DNA of 64,000 nucleotides from Ahaetulla prasina (GCF_028640845.1 NC_080539.1:196635698-196699697); one strand, 5' to 3'; positions 1 to 11,645 are shown, counted from the first letter of the stretch. Numbers and translations are program-made. The notes: generated by a model not told the origin, from the letters alone.

Positions 1-223
1 TAAGTCTGTAATTTTCAACTAGGCTTGGATCTCCTTTTTTGAAGATAGGGATGACTGTGGCTAGAGACCAGAGTTTTGGAAGGGAACTAGTTTTGAAGGC
101 TTTATTAAAGATTATGCTTAGGGGTTCAGCTATATTAATTGAAAGTTTTTTAAAAAGTATGCACATAGTCCATCTGGTCCAATAGATAATGATGGTTTCA
201 GATTGCGAAGGGCTTTTTCAACA

Positions 224-295
224 TTATCTTCTGTGAAGTCTATATGTGTTAGGTCGTTGTTATCTTCTGTGAAGTCTATATGTGTTAAGTCATTG
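224..295. repeat. 36-bp tandem duplication inside LINE RT
   Basis: The unit at 224-259 is repeated at 260-295 with two differences. On the minus strand it duplicates a 12-residue EDNNDLTHIDFT segment in frame, in the linker before the RT fingers. Confidence 0.85.
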
Positions 296-889
296 TTAAC
301 ATTTTTGGTACGATTGAGGAATGTTGGATATGAGCCATCACTGTTTCCAAAGACTGAGCCGAAGAATGTGTTAAAGAGGTTTGCTTTAACTGTTTTGTCA
401 GTACATTCTTTGCCGTTAGGTTTTTTTAGTGGTGGAATGGATTTTGTTTCTTTAAGTTTATTGTTCACAAAATTATAGAAAGCACGATTGGAATTAGTGC
501 GTAGAAGGTCATCTTCTTGCTTGGTGTGGTAAGTGTTGCATTCTGTTTTTATTTGATTGCAAATATTTTTGTAGCGGTTTTTGAAGTTTGCTACATAACC
601 TTTTTTGTTTTTTTTCCAGAGGGATTTTTTTTTGGATTGCAGCTTTTTTATTGATATGGGTAGTTTGCTTTTCCTTTTGATTTTGGTGGTGATTTGTGGC
701 ACATATAGTTTTATGATTTTATTGATTTCAAGTCGGAATACTTTATAATGGTCTTCTACAGTGATACAGGTTGAGAATAGATTTTGCCAGTCAAGAAATG
801 AGAGATCATTGTTTATAAGGTCATAGTTGGCTTTTTTAAAATTGTAGTTTGGAGTACTATTGTTGTGATGATTTATGCACTATGTTTGA

Positions 890-1560
890 AGTCTATCATG
901 CAGTGGTCACTGTTGGAAAAGGGTTCTTTACTTGTAGTCCATAAATTGAGTTCACGTTATTACAAAAGATGAGGTCAAGGCAGTTCATGAGTCTAGTATT
1001 GTTAGTTACTAGTTGTTCAAGACCTAGGTTTGTGACTGCGTTGTATAGTGTAGCATGGATTGGTTCAGTTGTACATTCATTTGTTATCCAGTTTATAGAA
1101 GGTAGATTTAGGTCTCCCAGAAAGATGAGAGGATATGGGCAAGAGGTAGCCCATGTTAGTAGTGAGGTTAACATATTTGCATAAGTGATGTCATAGTCAG
1201 GGGCTCTGTAGCATAGTATGAATCTAAGTGTGGTGTTGGTGGACAGGTCACATACAATAGTTTCAGGTAGAGAGAGTTTATGTGCAACTTGAATATTTTT
1301 TAAGTTCAGTGATTTTTTTGTAAAAGATAGCTACTCCACCACCTCTGCGGTGTTCACGATCTGATCGAAGGACTTGGTATTCTTTGTTTGAAATAACAGA
1401 GTCAGTGAAGGATGAGTTTAGCCATGTTTCACAAACAAATATGATGTCAAATGTACCATTGTTTAATAAGAGGATAAATTCAGGTAATTTGTTTACAATA
1501 CTTCTTGCATTTATTAATTTACATTTGAGACCTGTAGTATTTAGTGCAGGAGAGGTAAGG
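890..1560 (-). pseudogene. LINE endonuclease domain (exonuclease-endonuclease-phosphatase fold)
   Basis: The minus-strand translation shows the ordered motifs of a CR1-type endonuclease: an N-terminal NARSIVNKL, an ETWLNSSFTDS block, a DREHRRGGGVAIF block, CYRAPDYD, and FLGDLNLPSINW (the GDxN catalytic motif). Frame changes near 1310 and 1175 break it. The domain would nick target DNA to prime reverse transcription. Confidence 0.75.
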
Positions 1561-1571
1561 GGCGTGCATAC

Positions 1572-2578
1572 CTAGTTTTGATTGCTAGTTGATTGAGGTT
1601 TTTTTGTAACAGATGGTGAAAGGTAGGTTGGTTGAGCAATGAGTGGTTGATCGTTGGATGATTGGAGGTTTTGAATGGGTGGTTGAGGATTTGCAAGTTG
1701 ATCGATGGGTGAATGGGTGTTTCGATTTATAGATGGATGGATGCCTTGTTTGGTGGATAGTTGAATGATTTGATTGGAGTGTGGTTGAGTGATAGGGGTT
1801 TGATTGGAGGATTTTCTTTTGATGCAGTCAGCACGGTAGTTAATGTAAAGGTTAGTTTCTCCTTCTTCTTGTCGGCATTTGAGCTCTGAACAAAGTTCAC
1901 GGGATCTAATACGTTGTAGGAATGATAACTCTGGTCTAGCTCTAAGTTTGTTGTAGCTGAGGTTGTTTCTGGCAATTGTGTTTATAGTATAAATGAGATT
2001 TCTTTTGCTGGTTTCATTTTTGCATATGATTCTACAGAATTTGGGTGCTACTGAACCATTGTTGTATTTGAATTCAGGTTCATCTCTGGAGACTTCGGTT
2101 ATTTCACTAGGGTCAAAGGATGTTAATTTGTAATTTGAAATGATGTTTCGTATTTTAATAAAAATCTGGTTCATTTGTAATATCTAGACCAAATAATATA
2201 GCATTTTGACATTTTCTCTCTCTCCATTGTATCTCTTACTAGTGTTGCTACGTTATTAGGTTGAGTGGTAGATGTTTGTGGTTTAGTTTGTGTACAAGTC
2301 AATGTTTGTTGAATTGGGAGATGTTTTTGGTCAGTTGTGTTTTCATTTATTTTTGTTGTAATTTTATTTTCAAGGTTTGCTATAATTTTATTTTCAAGGT
2401 TTGTGAAGCTAAATGTTTTTGGATAATCTCTGGCATGGATGGAAAGGGTTCCTACTTCACTTGACCTCTTGGTGGCTTTTGATGACAACAACCATAGCAT
2501 CCTTCTGAATGGGTCAGAGGGCTGAGGGAAGGCAGCATGTTGTGCTGGTTTCCTTCCGTTCATTGATATTGATTCCAT
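1572..2578 (-). pseudogene. LINE ORF1 protein, broken into two frames
   Basis: Two overlapping minus-strand frames (2578-2171 and 2174-1572) together look like a LINE ORF1, the RNA-binding partner of the RT protein. The first part is polar with a duplicated NLENKI motif (about 2355-2405). The second has a basic, RRM-like stretch (around KFCRIICKN) followed by a Pro/Gln/Ser-rich tail that ends just before the endonuclease frame. The switch near 2172 implies one frameshift. The ORF1 role is inferred from position; no catalytic motif is expected. Confidence 0.55.
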
Positions 2579-3589
2579 TTGGTGGTGTTTGAGGGAGAGA
2601 GATCCTGCCCTTCAATATATATTGAAGACAATATACTGTTTCAGCAGTAGCTGAACTAAATATTCTATTTTGGCTTTAACAAACCTTTCTCATTTCTTAT
2701 GAAATATACTGCTTTTAATAAAGATTCACAAAACAAGGCCCATAAACATATTTATAGCATAGACATGCTTTTATTGAGTTTCTTTGCTTAACACTGCATG
2801 CAGGCTTCCAACAGTGATTAAGCTTCAGATGTAAGTGCTTCATTAAGCTAAACTTTAGTCTGTTGTATATCTAATTTTATAGCAGTTAAAATGCATTTCG
2901 ATATTTTTTCCTGGAATACACTTTAACTAGAACAAAAAAAGCAATACAGAGTTCAAAGTTTAGTTGGCAAGAGAACAGGAAACCAACCATAAGAAAATCG
3001 AAAGACATATTACTTCTTCCCCAGCTTCTATACTGTATGCACTTACCTAGACAGGTGCAGGAAGAAAATGGCAGCATTGATTCTATGTTCAAATACCTTC
3101 TCTCCCCTTCCTAACATGATTTGTTATACTGTTTATGTGTCTGTTATGTGCGCTAACAGCTAGAGGTCCATCCATACAGTATTTGAGTGGTTGTAGAAAC
3201 TGGATTTACTTTAATATAGAAATAAAAAAAATGAAGTTTATATTGACTGCTACACCACAATGTTAGTTATGTACTGCTTTTGGTTTATAAATAACCAAAC
3301 CATCTCTCTTTCTCCCCGTCCCTCCCTCCCTCTCGCTCTTGCAATAAAGTTCATCTAGTCACCTAACCCAAGGCCTGGGGAATCAGTTAGGTCTTTAATA
3401 GGTTGCAAAAAATATCTAAATGCCTTGGGGGTTCTGTTCCACAAATCAGGTGCTACAACATACTTGATGCCACATCGTCAAAATTAGAGAGAAATGTGCG
3501 GCAAATGCTAGACATTCTGCATAGCCTAAGCTGTGGAAACAAGTTATTTGGAAGTCTGAATTGGCTGTAAAGAATAAGTTTCCCTATTT
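2579..3589. other. Unassigned stretch
   Basis: No convincing coding or repeat signal is seen. There is a pyrimidine-rich run near 3300-3345 and a small AT palindrome near 2611-2625. The segment just above 2579 may be the LINE's 5' UTR. Confidence 0.4.
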
Positions 3590-5425
3590 CATACGACCTG
3601 AATGAGTTTTACTGCAGGTTTGAAAGAAACTACAGCCACCTATCTCCACAACCCCCATCTCAGACACACCAACAACAGCCAAGCCTCCTACAACTGTCTC
3701 CATCCCATTGGGTTCACAACTCCTAGTGATCACAGAAAAGGAAGTGCAGGACCTATTTCACAGAAAAAAGCCAGGAAAAGCTCTAGGCCCAGACAAGATA
3801 ACTCCTTCTTGCTTAAAAGTCTGTGCAGACCAATTGGCCCCCATCTTCACCCATTTCTTCAATAAATCACTAGAGATGTGCTATGATCCTTCTTCCTTCA
3901 AACGCTCTACCATCATCCCAGTGCCGAAGAAGCCCACCATCAAAGAACTGAATGACTATAGACCAGTTGCGTTAACATCTGTAGTCATGAAAACCTTTGA
4001 AAGGCTAGTGCTGTCCCACTTGAAAACCATCATGGATCCGCTGTTAGACCCCTTGCAATTTGCATACCGAGCAAATAGATCAACAGATGATGCTATTAAT
4101 ATGGCTCTGCACTACATCCTACAACATCTTGAATCTCCAAGACCTATGCAAGGGTCCTCTTTGTAGACTTTAGTTCAGCATTCAATACCAACATCCCAGA
4201 CACTCTTCTAACTAAGCTAAACCAGCTACAGGTACCTGAACAGACTTGTAAGTGGATCACAAGCTTCCTAACAAACAGGAAGCAGCAGGTAAAGCTAAGC
4301 AGGATCACATCAGATACCTGTACAATTAGCACAGGGGGCCCCAAGGCTGTGTGCTCTCCCCACTTCTCTCTGTATACCAATGACTGCATCTCCAACGATC
4401 CATCTGTTAAGCTACTGAAGTTTGCAGATGGCACAACAGTGATCGGTCTCATTCGAGACAATGATGAATCTGCATACAGATGGAAGGTCGAACGACTAGC
4501 CTCGTGGTGCGACCGAAACAATCTGGAACTGAACACACTCAAAACCGTAGAAATGGTGGTAGACTTTAGGAAAAAACCCTTCCATACTTCTACCTCTCAC
4601 AATACTTGACAGTAGAAACCTTCAAATTTCTAAGTTCTACCATATCGCAAGATCTAAAATGGACAACTAACATCAAAAACACCATCAAAAAAGCACAGCA
4701 AAGAATGTTCTTTCTGCGCCAACTCAGAAAGTTCAAACTGCCCAAGGAGCTGCTGATCCAGTTCTACAGAGGCATTATTGAGTCTGTCATTTGCACCTCT
4801 ATAACTGTCTGGTTTGGTTCTGCAACCCAACAAGACAGACACAGACTTCAGAGGATAATTAGAACTGCAGAAAAAATAATTGCTATCAACCTGTCTTCCA
4901 TTGAGAACCTGTATATTGCACGAATCAAGAAGAGGGCCGTGAAAATATTTACAGACCCCTCACATCTTGGACATAAACTGTTTCAACTCCTACCCTCAAA
5001 ATGACAATGCTACAGAGCACTGCACACCAGAACAACTAGACAGAAGAACAGTTTTTCCCCAAATGCCACTCTGCTAAACAAATAATTCCCTCAAAACTGT
5101 CAAACTATTTGCACTATTAATCTTCTCATCGTTCCCATCACCTATCTCCTTCCACTTATGACTGTATGACTGTAACTTTGTTTCTGGTAATCCTTATGAT
5201 TTATATTGATATTGATTGTTTCCTGATCGCTTATTTGTAGCCTATGTTGTTTCATTAAGTGTTGTATCATTAAGTGTTAAATTTGTACCCTATGACCATC
5301 ATTAAGCATTATAAGTGTTGTACCTTGTTGAAGGTATCTTTTCTTTTATGTACACTGAGAGCATAAGCACCAAGACAAATTCCTTGTGTCCAATCACACT
5401 TGGCCAATAAAAAAAAAATCTATTC
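3590..5425 (+). mobile_element. CR1-group (L3/Rex1-like) LINE, RT and 3' UTR, copy 1
   Basis: A 5'-truncated non-LTR element that starts at a DLNEFYCRFE motif. The RT follows through KKPGKALGPDKI, a NDYRPVALTS block, [15 protein letters not shown] and a degraded DFSSAFNT motif, split by frameshifts near 4160 and 4345 and a stop near 4608. The catalytic box reads FADG where other copies read FADD, so the second aspartate is lost. The C-terminal part (4606-5004) matches the other copies at 25546 and 43011. The 3' UTR ends with the shared CACTTGGCCAATAAA tail. In snakes a CR1 subfamily with this tail seeds ATTCT-type microsatellites; assignment to that subfamily is an inference. Confidence 0.8.
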
Positions 5426-5636
5426 ACAAAATGATCACAATAGGAGGTGTGAGCAGTCACAAGGCATTCAATTATCAGAACAAAAACTGATACCATTATT
5501 TCCCAACATCTTTTCTAGTTCCCATTTGAAAATGATTCTTACTATCTAGTTTTTTTTTCTTTTTCCGGATGGCTTGGCATACTTGTAGATAGAACACTGG
5601 GTTGGAGCTACCATGTATATTTATTTAAAATGTTTA
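5426..5636. other. Unassigned spacer
   Basis: AT-rich sequence between a LINE 3' end and a SINE; nothing recognisable. Confidence 0.4.
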
Positions 5637-5895
5637 GGGGCCTCTGGTGGCTCAACAGACTAAAGCAGTCTGTTATTAACACAGCTGCTTGCAATTACTG
5701 CAAGTTCAAGTCGCACCAGGCCCAAGGTTGACTCAGCCTTCCATCCTTTATAAGGTAGGTAAAATGAGGACCCAGATTGTTAGGGGCAATAAAAGTTGAC
5801 TTTGTATATAATATACAAATGGATGAAGACTATTGCTTAATACAATGTAAGCCGCCCTGAGTCTTCGGAGAAGGGCCGGATATAAATTCAAAAAA
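5637..5895 (+). mobile_element. tRNA-derived SINE with L2-type LINE tail, copy 1
   Basis: The 5' part resembles a tRNA, with an A-box-like stretch at about 5648-5659 and a B-box-like GTTCAAGTC at about 5704. The middle is a conserved core that includes CCATCCTTTATAAGGTAGG. The 3' end (5849-5885) carries a stem-loop, CCGCCCT ... AGGGCCGG, with a TTCG loop, nearly identical to the end of the L2-type LINE at 10126-10154. This implies mobilisation by that LINE. A second copy lies at 12716-12974 on the other strand. Confidence 0.8.
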
Positions 5896-7745
5896 AACAA
5901 AACACCTTACATGGAGCTCAGAGACGTTCTTAGAAATAAAAATGATGCCATAGGCTAATGTTTTTTTTGCTCCATGCCATTCAAAAATTATGGTGTCTCT
6001 GGGCACATTAAATGCATGGGCATCAAGTTCCCCATTTCAGCGAAACAATTTTTGATGTTATTCTATCTGCTGGTTAGCGGTATACTTTTTTCCTTTACCT
6101 GAAATTGCCTTCCTTTTCAGTCCAGCTTAAATAAAATTCTTCTGCTTTGGAAGAAAAGAAATATTTGAAGGTACATTTCTCTATTTACTAACACCTTTGA
6201 CTAGATGCTGAAAGCACAGTTTAAAACCTTGTTCAGTATCCTGGTTGCTATTTCTAAAATTGTTATAACTTACCATGACTTAATTCTTTCACACTAGATC
6301 TGTTGCAAGAGAAATCTTTACTCATGATTAAAATGAATGTGTGCACACAGCATGAAAGAGAATGAAAAAGAGGGAGAACATCTGATTGAAAGCTATTGTA
6401 TTATTTGCTTGCTCACATTGATTCCAATGGGGAGTTTCCTCTAGATATGATCCAGAAGTCACATACAATGCTCATGTATTAATATGAAGTACCGGTATCT
6501 CAAAAACAGTGGAATATGGAGCCACAAAATAATCTGGCTCTATGTTTGAGATTTATTATTGTTATTTCTGACTTAATTTCAAAGTCTAGTGATAAAATAA
6601 GAAAAATGATAAAGTGACAAATAAATACTGATAAATATAAAACACTTTTTCCCCAGTAAAAATCCATAATTACAAGTCTAGTATAAGCACTTTTTTCCAC
6701 TGCAACTTTTTCAAAGCTTATTTTACACATATATAAAATCTGATGCGATTCTCAATTGAGTAGACATCACAAAATGCCTAGCATTGCAATTCCGCCAACA
6801 GTTCTGTACAAATCTCTATAAAATAAGGAGTATCTCTATAAGACATATTTGGAATAGCAATTTCTAATCAGGATCTATAAGAGAACAAATCCTATGCTAT
6901 TATAGCAAGTAAGGACTAAAAGAAGTTATTCGCTCAAAACTGGTCAGCTGCATGTCAAATCGTTTTTCACATCCAGCAGGTAAAATATACTTCTCATATA
7001 AGTCAAGAAATTGAACAGCTTGCACAGACCTTGCTGCAAAATTGACAAGATTCCAAATAGGACTTAGACTATTCTCTCTCTTTCTCTCTCCCTCCCTTCA
7101 CTGGCATTGACCAGGATTACAACTTTATTACTGTAAATTTCATTTAAAATGAATACAATGAATGAAAGCAAATGAAAACAAATCCAATATAAATAGAAGA
7201 ATGTTATATTAATGCCAACACTGCACTTAACAGTGGCTAGATGTTTTGAAGGATTTATCTCATAATTTAAGAGTAAAATTTCAATATTGAATCTACAATT
7301 TCAATTCTAAACCATCTCTGATCCTTTTCATGTGACTTACATGTGACTTGGCACTGTTCAAGATTTAAAGTTACTGCACTGCTTAAATTTGCTCAAATAT
7401 CTGGTTTTCTTATACAAAATGGAATATCTACTTCATATTCCCTTAAACATTCAAACAATTCAAAATAGCATCCATTTTTCCTATATTGAAAAAAAAAATA
7501 GAAAAATATAGCTAAATATGTACAGAAACAATCAAAAGCATTCACAGAGCTAAATTCAGTGAAATTGATATTTATTTCATGTGTGGGATCATTTAGTTTT
7601 CTTAGGTTTTTTTTTTTTTTTTTGGTTTATAATTAGACAGATATAATATTAACAGATAAGCAGTAACCAAAAGGAAAATCTACCTTTATTTACCTCGCCT
7701 CTCATTTTCCCTCCTTCCAGTGGGAAATGCTTTTATTTTAAAAGA
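5896..7745. other. Unassigned AT-rich stretch
   Basis: No coding or repeat family recognised. There is a T17 run near 7609-7625 and a CT-rich patch near 7074-7098. Confidence 0.4.
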
Positions 7746-7763
7746 GATATAGTCACAGAACCT

Positions 7764-9980
7764 TTGTCATGGTCAGATCACTCTCTCCTTCGCCTAGACT
7801 TTCTGACCGCTACCCAACACCGCAGTGAGACGGAACCATTACGTTGGTACCGTCCCAGGTGCCTGATGGACCCGGAGAGGTTCTGGACGGAGCTTGGGCC
7901 ATTTCCTGAGGGTCTGGCTCACGGCACGGTAGAGGAACTAGCCGCAGCCTGGGAACGGGCTGCGGCTGGGGCTTTAGACCGTGTCGTGCCTCTGCGGCCT
8001 CTGACCCGGCGCAGATCCCAACCGGCTCCTTGGTTCTCCGAGGAGCTGAGGGGGATGAAACGCCGGAGAAGACGCCTAGAGAGTTCCTGGAGGTCCAGCC
8101 GTTCGGAGGCTGATCGGACACTAGTTAGATCCTATACTAGGACCTACCTAGTGGCACTGAGGGAAGCGAGGTGCTGCTACGCCTCCTCCCTCATTGCGTC
8201 GGCAGATAACCGCCCAGCCGCCCTGTTTCGGGTGACCCGCTCCCTCCTTCACCAGGGGGAGCGGGATGACCCGTTGCAGGGACGTGCTGAGGAGTTTAAC
8301 GGTTATCTATACGATAAAATCGTTCAGCTTCGGGACAGTCTGGACCAAAATTGCGGCGATTCAGACGGGGCGTCTGAGGGCGGTCTTGGTGATATTGTCT
8401 GGGATGAGTTTGACCCTGTGGCTCCCGAGGACATGGACAGGTTGCTGGGTAGATTGAATGCCACCACGTGTTTACTGGACCCGTGCCCCTCCTGGCTGGT
8501 GCTGGCCACTCAGGAGGTGACACGAGGCTGGCTCCAGGCGATTACGAGCGCTTCCTTGTTGGAGGGAGTCTTTCCGGCCGCCTTGAAAGAGGCGGTGGTG
8601 AGGCCCCTCCTCAAGAAGCCTTCCCTGGACCCGGCTGTTTTAGGTAATTATCGTCCGGTCTCCAACCTTCGCTTCGCGGCGAAGGTTGTAGAGAGTATGG
8701 TGGCATATCAGTTTCCCCTGCACCTGGATGAAACTGTCTATCTAGACCCGTTCCAGTCCGGTTTCCGGCCCGGTTACAGCACTGAGACGGCTTTGGTCGC
8801 GTTGGTGGATGATCTCTGGAGGGCCAGGGATAGGGGTTGTTCCTCTGCCCTGGTCCTATTAGACCTCTCAGCGGCTTTTGATACCATCGACCATGGTATC
8901 CTGCTGCGCCGATTGGGGGGATTGGGAGTGAGAGGCACCGTTTATCAGTGGTTCTCCTCCTATCTCTCCGACCGGTCGCAGACGGTGTTGACGGGGGGGC
9001 AGAGGTCGGCCCCGAGGCGCCTCACTTGTGGGGTGCCACAGGGGTCGATTCTCTCGCCCCTTCTGTTCAACATCTATATGAAGCCGCTGGGTGAGATCAT
9101 CAGTGGCTTCGGTGTGAGATACCAGCTGTACGCTGATGACACCCAGCTGTACTTTTCCACACCGGGCCACCCCAATGAAACCATCGAAGTGCTGTCCCGG
9201 TGTTTGGAAGCCGTACGGGTCTGGATGGGGAGAAACAGGCTCAAGCTCAATCCTTCCAAGACAGAGTGGCTGTGGATGCCGGCATCCCGGTACAGTCAGC
9301 TGAGTCCTCGGCTGACTGTTGGGGGCGAGTCACTGGCCCCGATGGAGAGGGTGCGCAATCTGGGCGTTCTCCTGGATGAACGGCTGTCTTTTGAAGACCA
9401 CCTGGCGGCCGTCTCCAGGAGAGCTTTCCACCAGGTTCGCCTGGTGCGCCAGTTGCGCCCCTTTCTAGACCGGGATGCCTTGTGCACAGTCACTCACGCC
9501 CTCGTGACGTCTCGTCTGGATTACTGCAATGCTCTCTACATGGGGCTCCCCTTGAGGGGCATCCGGAGGCTTCAGTTAGTCCAGAATGCGGCTGCGCGGG
9601 TGATAGAGGGAGCCCCTCGCGGCTCCCGTGTGACACCTATCCTGCGCAGACTGCACTGGCTACCTGTGGCTTTCCGGGTGCGCTTCAAGGTTTTGGTGAA
9701 CGTCTTCAAAGCGCTCCATGGCATAGGGCCGGGCTATTTACGGGACCGCCTACTGCTACCGAATACCTCTCACCGACCCGTGCGCTCTCACAGAGAGGGA
9801 CTCCTCAGGGTGCCGTCAGCGAGACAGTGTCGTCTGGCGACGCCCAGAGGAAGGGCCTTCTCTGTGGGGGCTCCCGCCCTCTGGAACGAACTCCCCCCAG
9901 GACTTCGTCAACTCCCGGACCTCCGAACCTTTCGTCGCGAGCTTAAGACACACTTATTCATCTGCGCAGGACTGGATTAG
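7764..9980 (+). CDS. L2-type LINE reverse transcriptase (738 codons, open)
   Basis: The frame starts within the C-terminal endonuclease motif SDH (residues 4-6) and has no true start, since the element is 5'-truncated; codon 7764 is TTG. A basic linker follows (around 90-120). RT motifs are NYRPVSNL near 295, DPFQSGFRPGYSTETAL near 332, LLDLSAAFDTIDH (catalytic Asp) near 365-378, GVPQGSILSPLLF near 423-435, and YADD at 456-459 with both aspartates intact. The C-terminal domain has LDYCNALYMGLP near 590 and WNELPPGLR near 710. The protein would copy LINE RNA at a nicked target. No stop or frameshift was seen in 2.2 kb. Confidence 0.88.
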   Translation: MSWSDHSLLRLDFLTATQHRSETEPLRWYRPRCLMDPERFWTELGPFPEGLAHGTVEELAAAWERAAAGALDRVVPLRPLTRRRSQPAPWFSEELRGMKRRRRRLESSWRSSRSEADRTLVRSYTRTYLVALREARCCYASSLIASADNRPAALFRVTRSLLHQGERDDPLQGRAEEFNGYLYDKIVQLRDSLDQNCGDSDGASEGGLGDIVWDEFDPVAPEDMDRLLGRLNATTCLLDPCPSWLVLATQEVTRGWLQAITSASLLEGVFPAALKEAVVRPLLKKPSLDPAVLGNYRPVSNLRFAAKVVESMVAYQFPLHLDETVYLDPFQSGFRPGYSTETALVALVDDLWRARDRGCSSALVLLDLSAAFDTIDHGILLRRLGGLGVRGTVYQWFSSYLSDRSQTVLTGGQRSAPRRLTCGVPQGSILSPLLFNIYMKPLGEIISGFGVRYQLYADDTQLYFSTPGHPNETIEVLSRCLEAVRVWMGRNRLKLNPSKTEWLWMPASRYSQLSPRLTVGGESLAPMERVRNLGVLLDERLSFEDHLAAVSRRAFHQVRLVRQLRPFLDRDALCTVTHALVTSRLDYCNALYMGLPLRGIRRLQLVQNAAARVIEGAPRGSRVTPILRRLHWLPVAFRVRFKVLVNVFKALHGIGPGYLRDRLLLPNTSHRPVRSHREGLLRVPSARQCRLATPRGRAFSVGAPALWNELPPGLRQLPDLRTFRRELKTHLFICAGLD

Positions 9981-10125
9981 GATTAGTTTTTAAATTTGTG
10001 GGTTTTTTAATGGGTTTTTATCATTTATTCTAAATTTTTAATCTCGGCCAATTGAATAAGTTTTTTAATTGTATTTTAATAGTATTTATATTGTAATATT
10101 ATTGTTTATTTTATCTGGCTGTGAA

Positions 10126-10154
10126 CCGCCCTGAGTCCTTCGGGAGAAGGGCGG
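10126..10154 (+). other. L2 LINE 3' stem-loop with cUUCGg tetraloop
   Basis: CCGCCCT (10126-10132) pairs perfectly with AGGGCGG (10148-10154). Inside the loop TCC (10136-10138) and GGA (10143-10145) pair around TTCG, giving a c(UUCG)g tetraloop. In the L2 clade (eel UnaL2 is the model) a 3' stem-loop is recognised by the RT. The same structure recurs at 5852-5879 in a SINE and, with one stem mismatch and a TTCA loop, at 33526-33555. Confidence 0.75.
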
Positions 10155-10201
10155 TATACAAATTTAAATAATAATAAATAAATAAATAAATAAATAAATA
10201 A

Positions 10202-11284
10202 ATTTTGTTTAAAAAATTATAGGATGAAACCGAAGGAATTAAAGATTACAATTAAAGGAGAAGATCTCTTAAATTTAACTTATTAATACAGAACGGAGCA
10301 AAACATTTTAACACTGAACATGGAGGTTATTTTTAAACAATTGACCCAGAAATTAATTTTAAGAATGCCTTCCTCTATATATACACTAGGTTTAAAAGGT
10401 GTTATGGAACAGGAACAAGTTTTATTGGACAAGACTAAGATTGTTCTCAAAATAGATTTAAAAATGACAGGCTAGTAAGAAAGATATGGGTGGGGTGGGG
10501 AGGCTACACTGGATACCAGCTGATTAAAAAGAATATACAAATGACAAACCAAAAAGAGTGATCTGGTTAAGTTTCCTAGACTGGTTTTACAAAAGAGGCT
10601 GGTTAATGCTTTGAAGAATTTTATAAACAGAGAAAAAGAAAACAAAAACAAAAAGAAATCAAGTTCTAGGATATTATTGGAAAGGATTAAAGCCAAGACT
10701 GTTAAAAAGTAAAAGGAAGTAATATAAAGTTTGTTGATTTGATCAAGGTTAAAATAGATACATTGTTACTTCTAGTAACCTTGAATGGAATTTTTCTGAT
10801 CAGGATTGAATTATGCAGCTTTAAGGATTTGTTTGTAGATAAGAGATGGCATATGGGAAAAAGAGATCATTTTTTTTATTTTAGAACAAAGTAATAAGTT
10901 ACTAAAATTGCTTATGTTTGTGATGAAGGTAAAATACATTTCTTTAGACATTTTATTACATTCATTCTTATTTTTCTTCTCTATTTTCTTTTTATTCTTT
11001 TTTAGTTTTATTGGCTTCATTTTTAGTTTGTATTATTTTTTACCTTTCCAACTAATTTTAAATAAAGTTACTGTAAAAAAAGAGAAGTTAGCATGCTGTA
11101 TGATTGTCATTGTTCACTCATGAATAAAATTATGTGAGTTCTCTGATATAAACTTATAATAAGTACTGTTTATTTTTTTGGTAATAGTGAATTTGTTCAC
11201 ACTGAAGCAATGTTAAAAAGACATTTGATATCCTTCTAATTTTTTGGGTGTTGTTGCCTTTATGAACATTTTAGTCTTCCTTAA
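10202..11284. other. Unassigned AT-rich stretch
   Basis: Mostly A-rich on the plus strand up to about 10800. Lys-rich translations here might be a decayed LINE segment but no motif supports a family. Nothing else is seen. Confidence 0.35.
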
Positions 11285-11645
11285 AGGTAAAAGTAAAGGT
11301 TCCCCTCACACATACGTGCTAGTTGTTCCCGACTCTAGGGGGGCAGTGCTCATCTCCATTTCAAAGTCGAAGAGCCAGCGCTGTCCGAAGACGTCTCTGT
11401 GGTAATGTGGCCAGCATGATTCAATGCCAAAGGTGCACAGTATGCTGTTATCTTCCCCCCAAAGGTGGTCCCTATTTTTTCTACTTGCATTTTTACGTGC
11501 TTTCGAAACTGCTAGGTTGGCAGAAGCTGGGACTAGTAACGGGAGCTCACCCCGTTACACGGCAGCAATAGGGATTCGAATGCCGAACTGCCGACCTTTC
11601 GATCAACAGCTCAGCTGTCTTAGCCCCTGGGCCACCGCGTCCCCC
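11285..11645 (-). mobile_element. Sauria-type SINE (tRNA head, BovB-like tail), minus strand
   Basis: Read on the minus strand, it starts with a tRNA-like head (A-box region near 11640-11622; B-box GGCATTCGAATCCC near 11584-11571). The body ends in GAGTCGGGAACAACTAG and an AAACTTTTACTTTTACC-like tail near 11290. The terminal GAGTCGG-ACAACT segment resembles BovB LINE 3' ends, as known for Sauria SINEs. A partial relative is at 37713-37885. Confidence 0.65.

Larger units (their letters stand above)
1..2578 (-). mobile_element. CR1-clade (Jockey superfamily) LINE, ORF1 to N-terminal RT
   Basis: Read on the minus strand, the order is ORF1 (2578 to 1572), an apurinic-type endonuclease (about 1560 to 890), a linker, and the first third of the reverse transcriptase (702 to 1), which runs off the window edge. 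This is the usual order for CR1-group non-LTR retrotransposons. Premature stops and frameshifts occur between 700 and 890, near 130 and near 2172, so the copy is dead. The RT includes an IGPDG motif and then an IPIFKKGD motif in another frame. The clade call rests on these motifs and the endonuclease wording; a related Jockey-superfamily clade is possible. Confidence 0.8.
7746..10201 (+). mobile_element. L2-type LINE, 5'-truncated, nearly intact RT and 3' end
   Basis: The GC-rich element begins inside the endonuclease at the SWSDH motif and runs to a 3' UTR ending in a stem-loop (10126-10154) and an (AAAT)n tail (about 10165-10201). GC content drops abruptly on both sides, marking insertion into AT-rich DNA. 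The reading frame is open throughout, unlike every other LINE in the window, so this is a comparatively recent insertion. It cannot be autonomous because ORF1 and most of the endonuclease are missing. Confidence 0.88.

Noticed and set aside
7810..8121. Antisense open frames across the L2 LINE (also 8296-8523 and 8868-9170 minus)
   Set aside because: They are mirror frames of a GC-rich coding region and have no independent support.
10202..10800. Lys-rich segment that could be L1 ORF1
   Set aside because: No L1 RRM or coiled-coil motif could be confirmed; composition alone is not enough.
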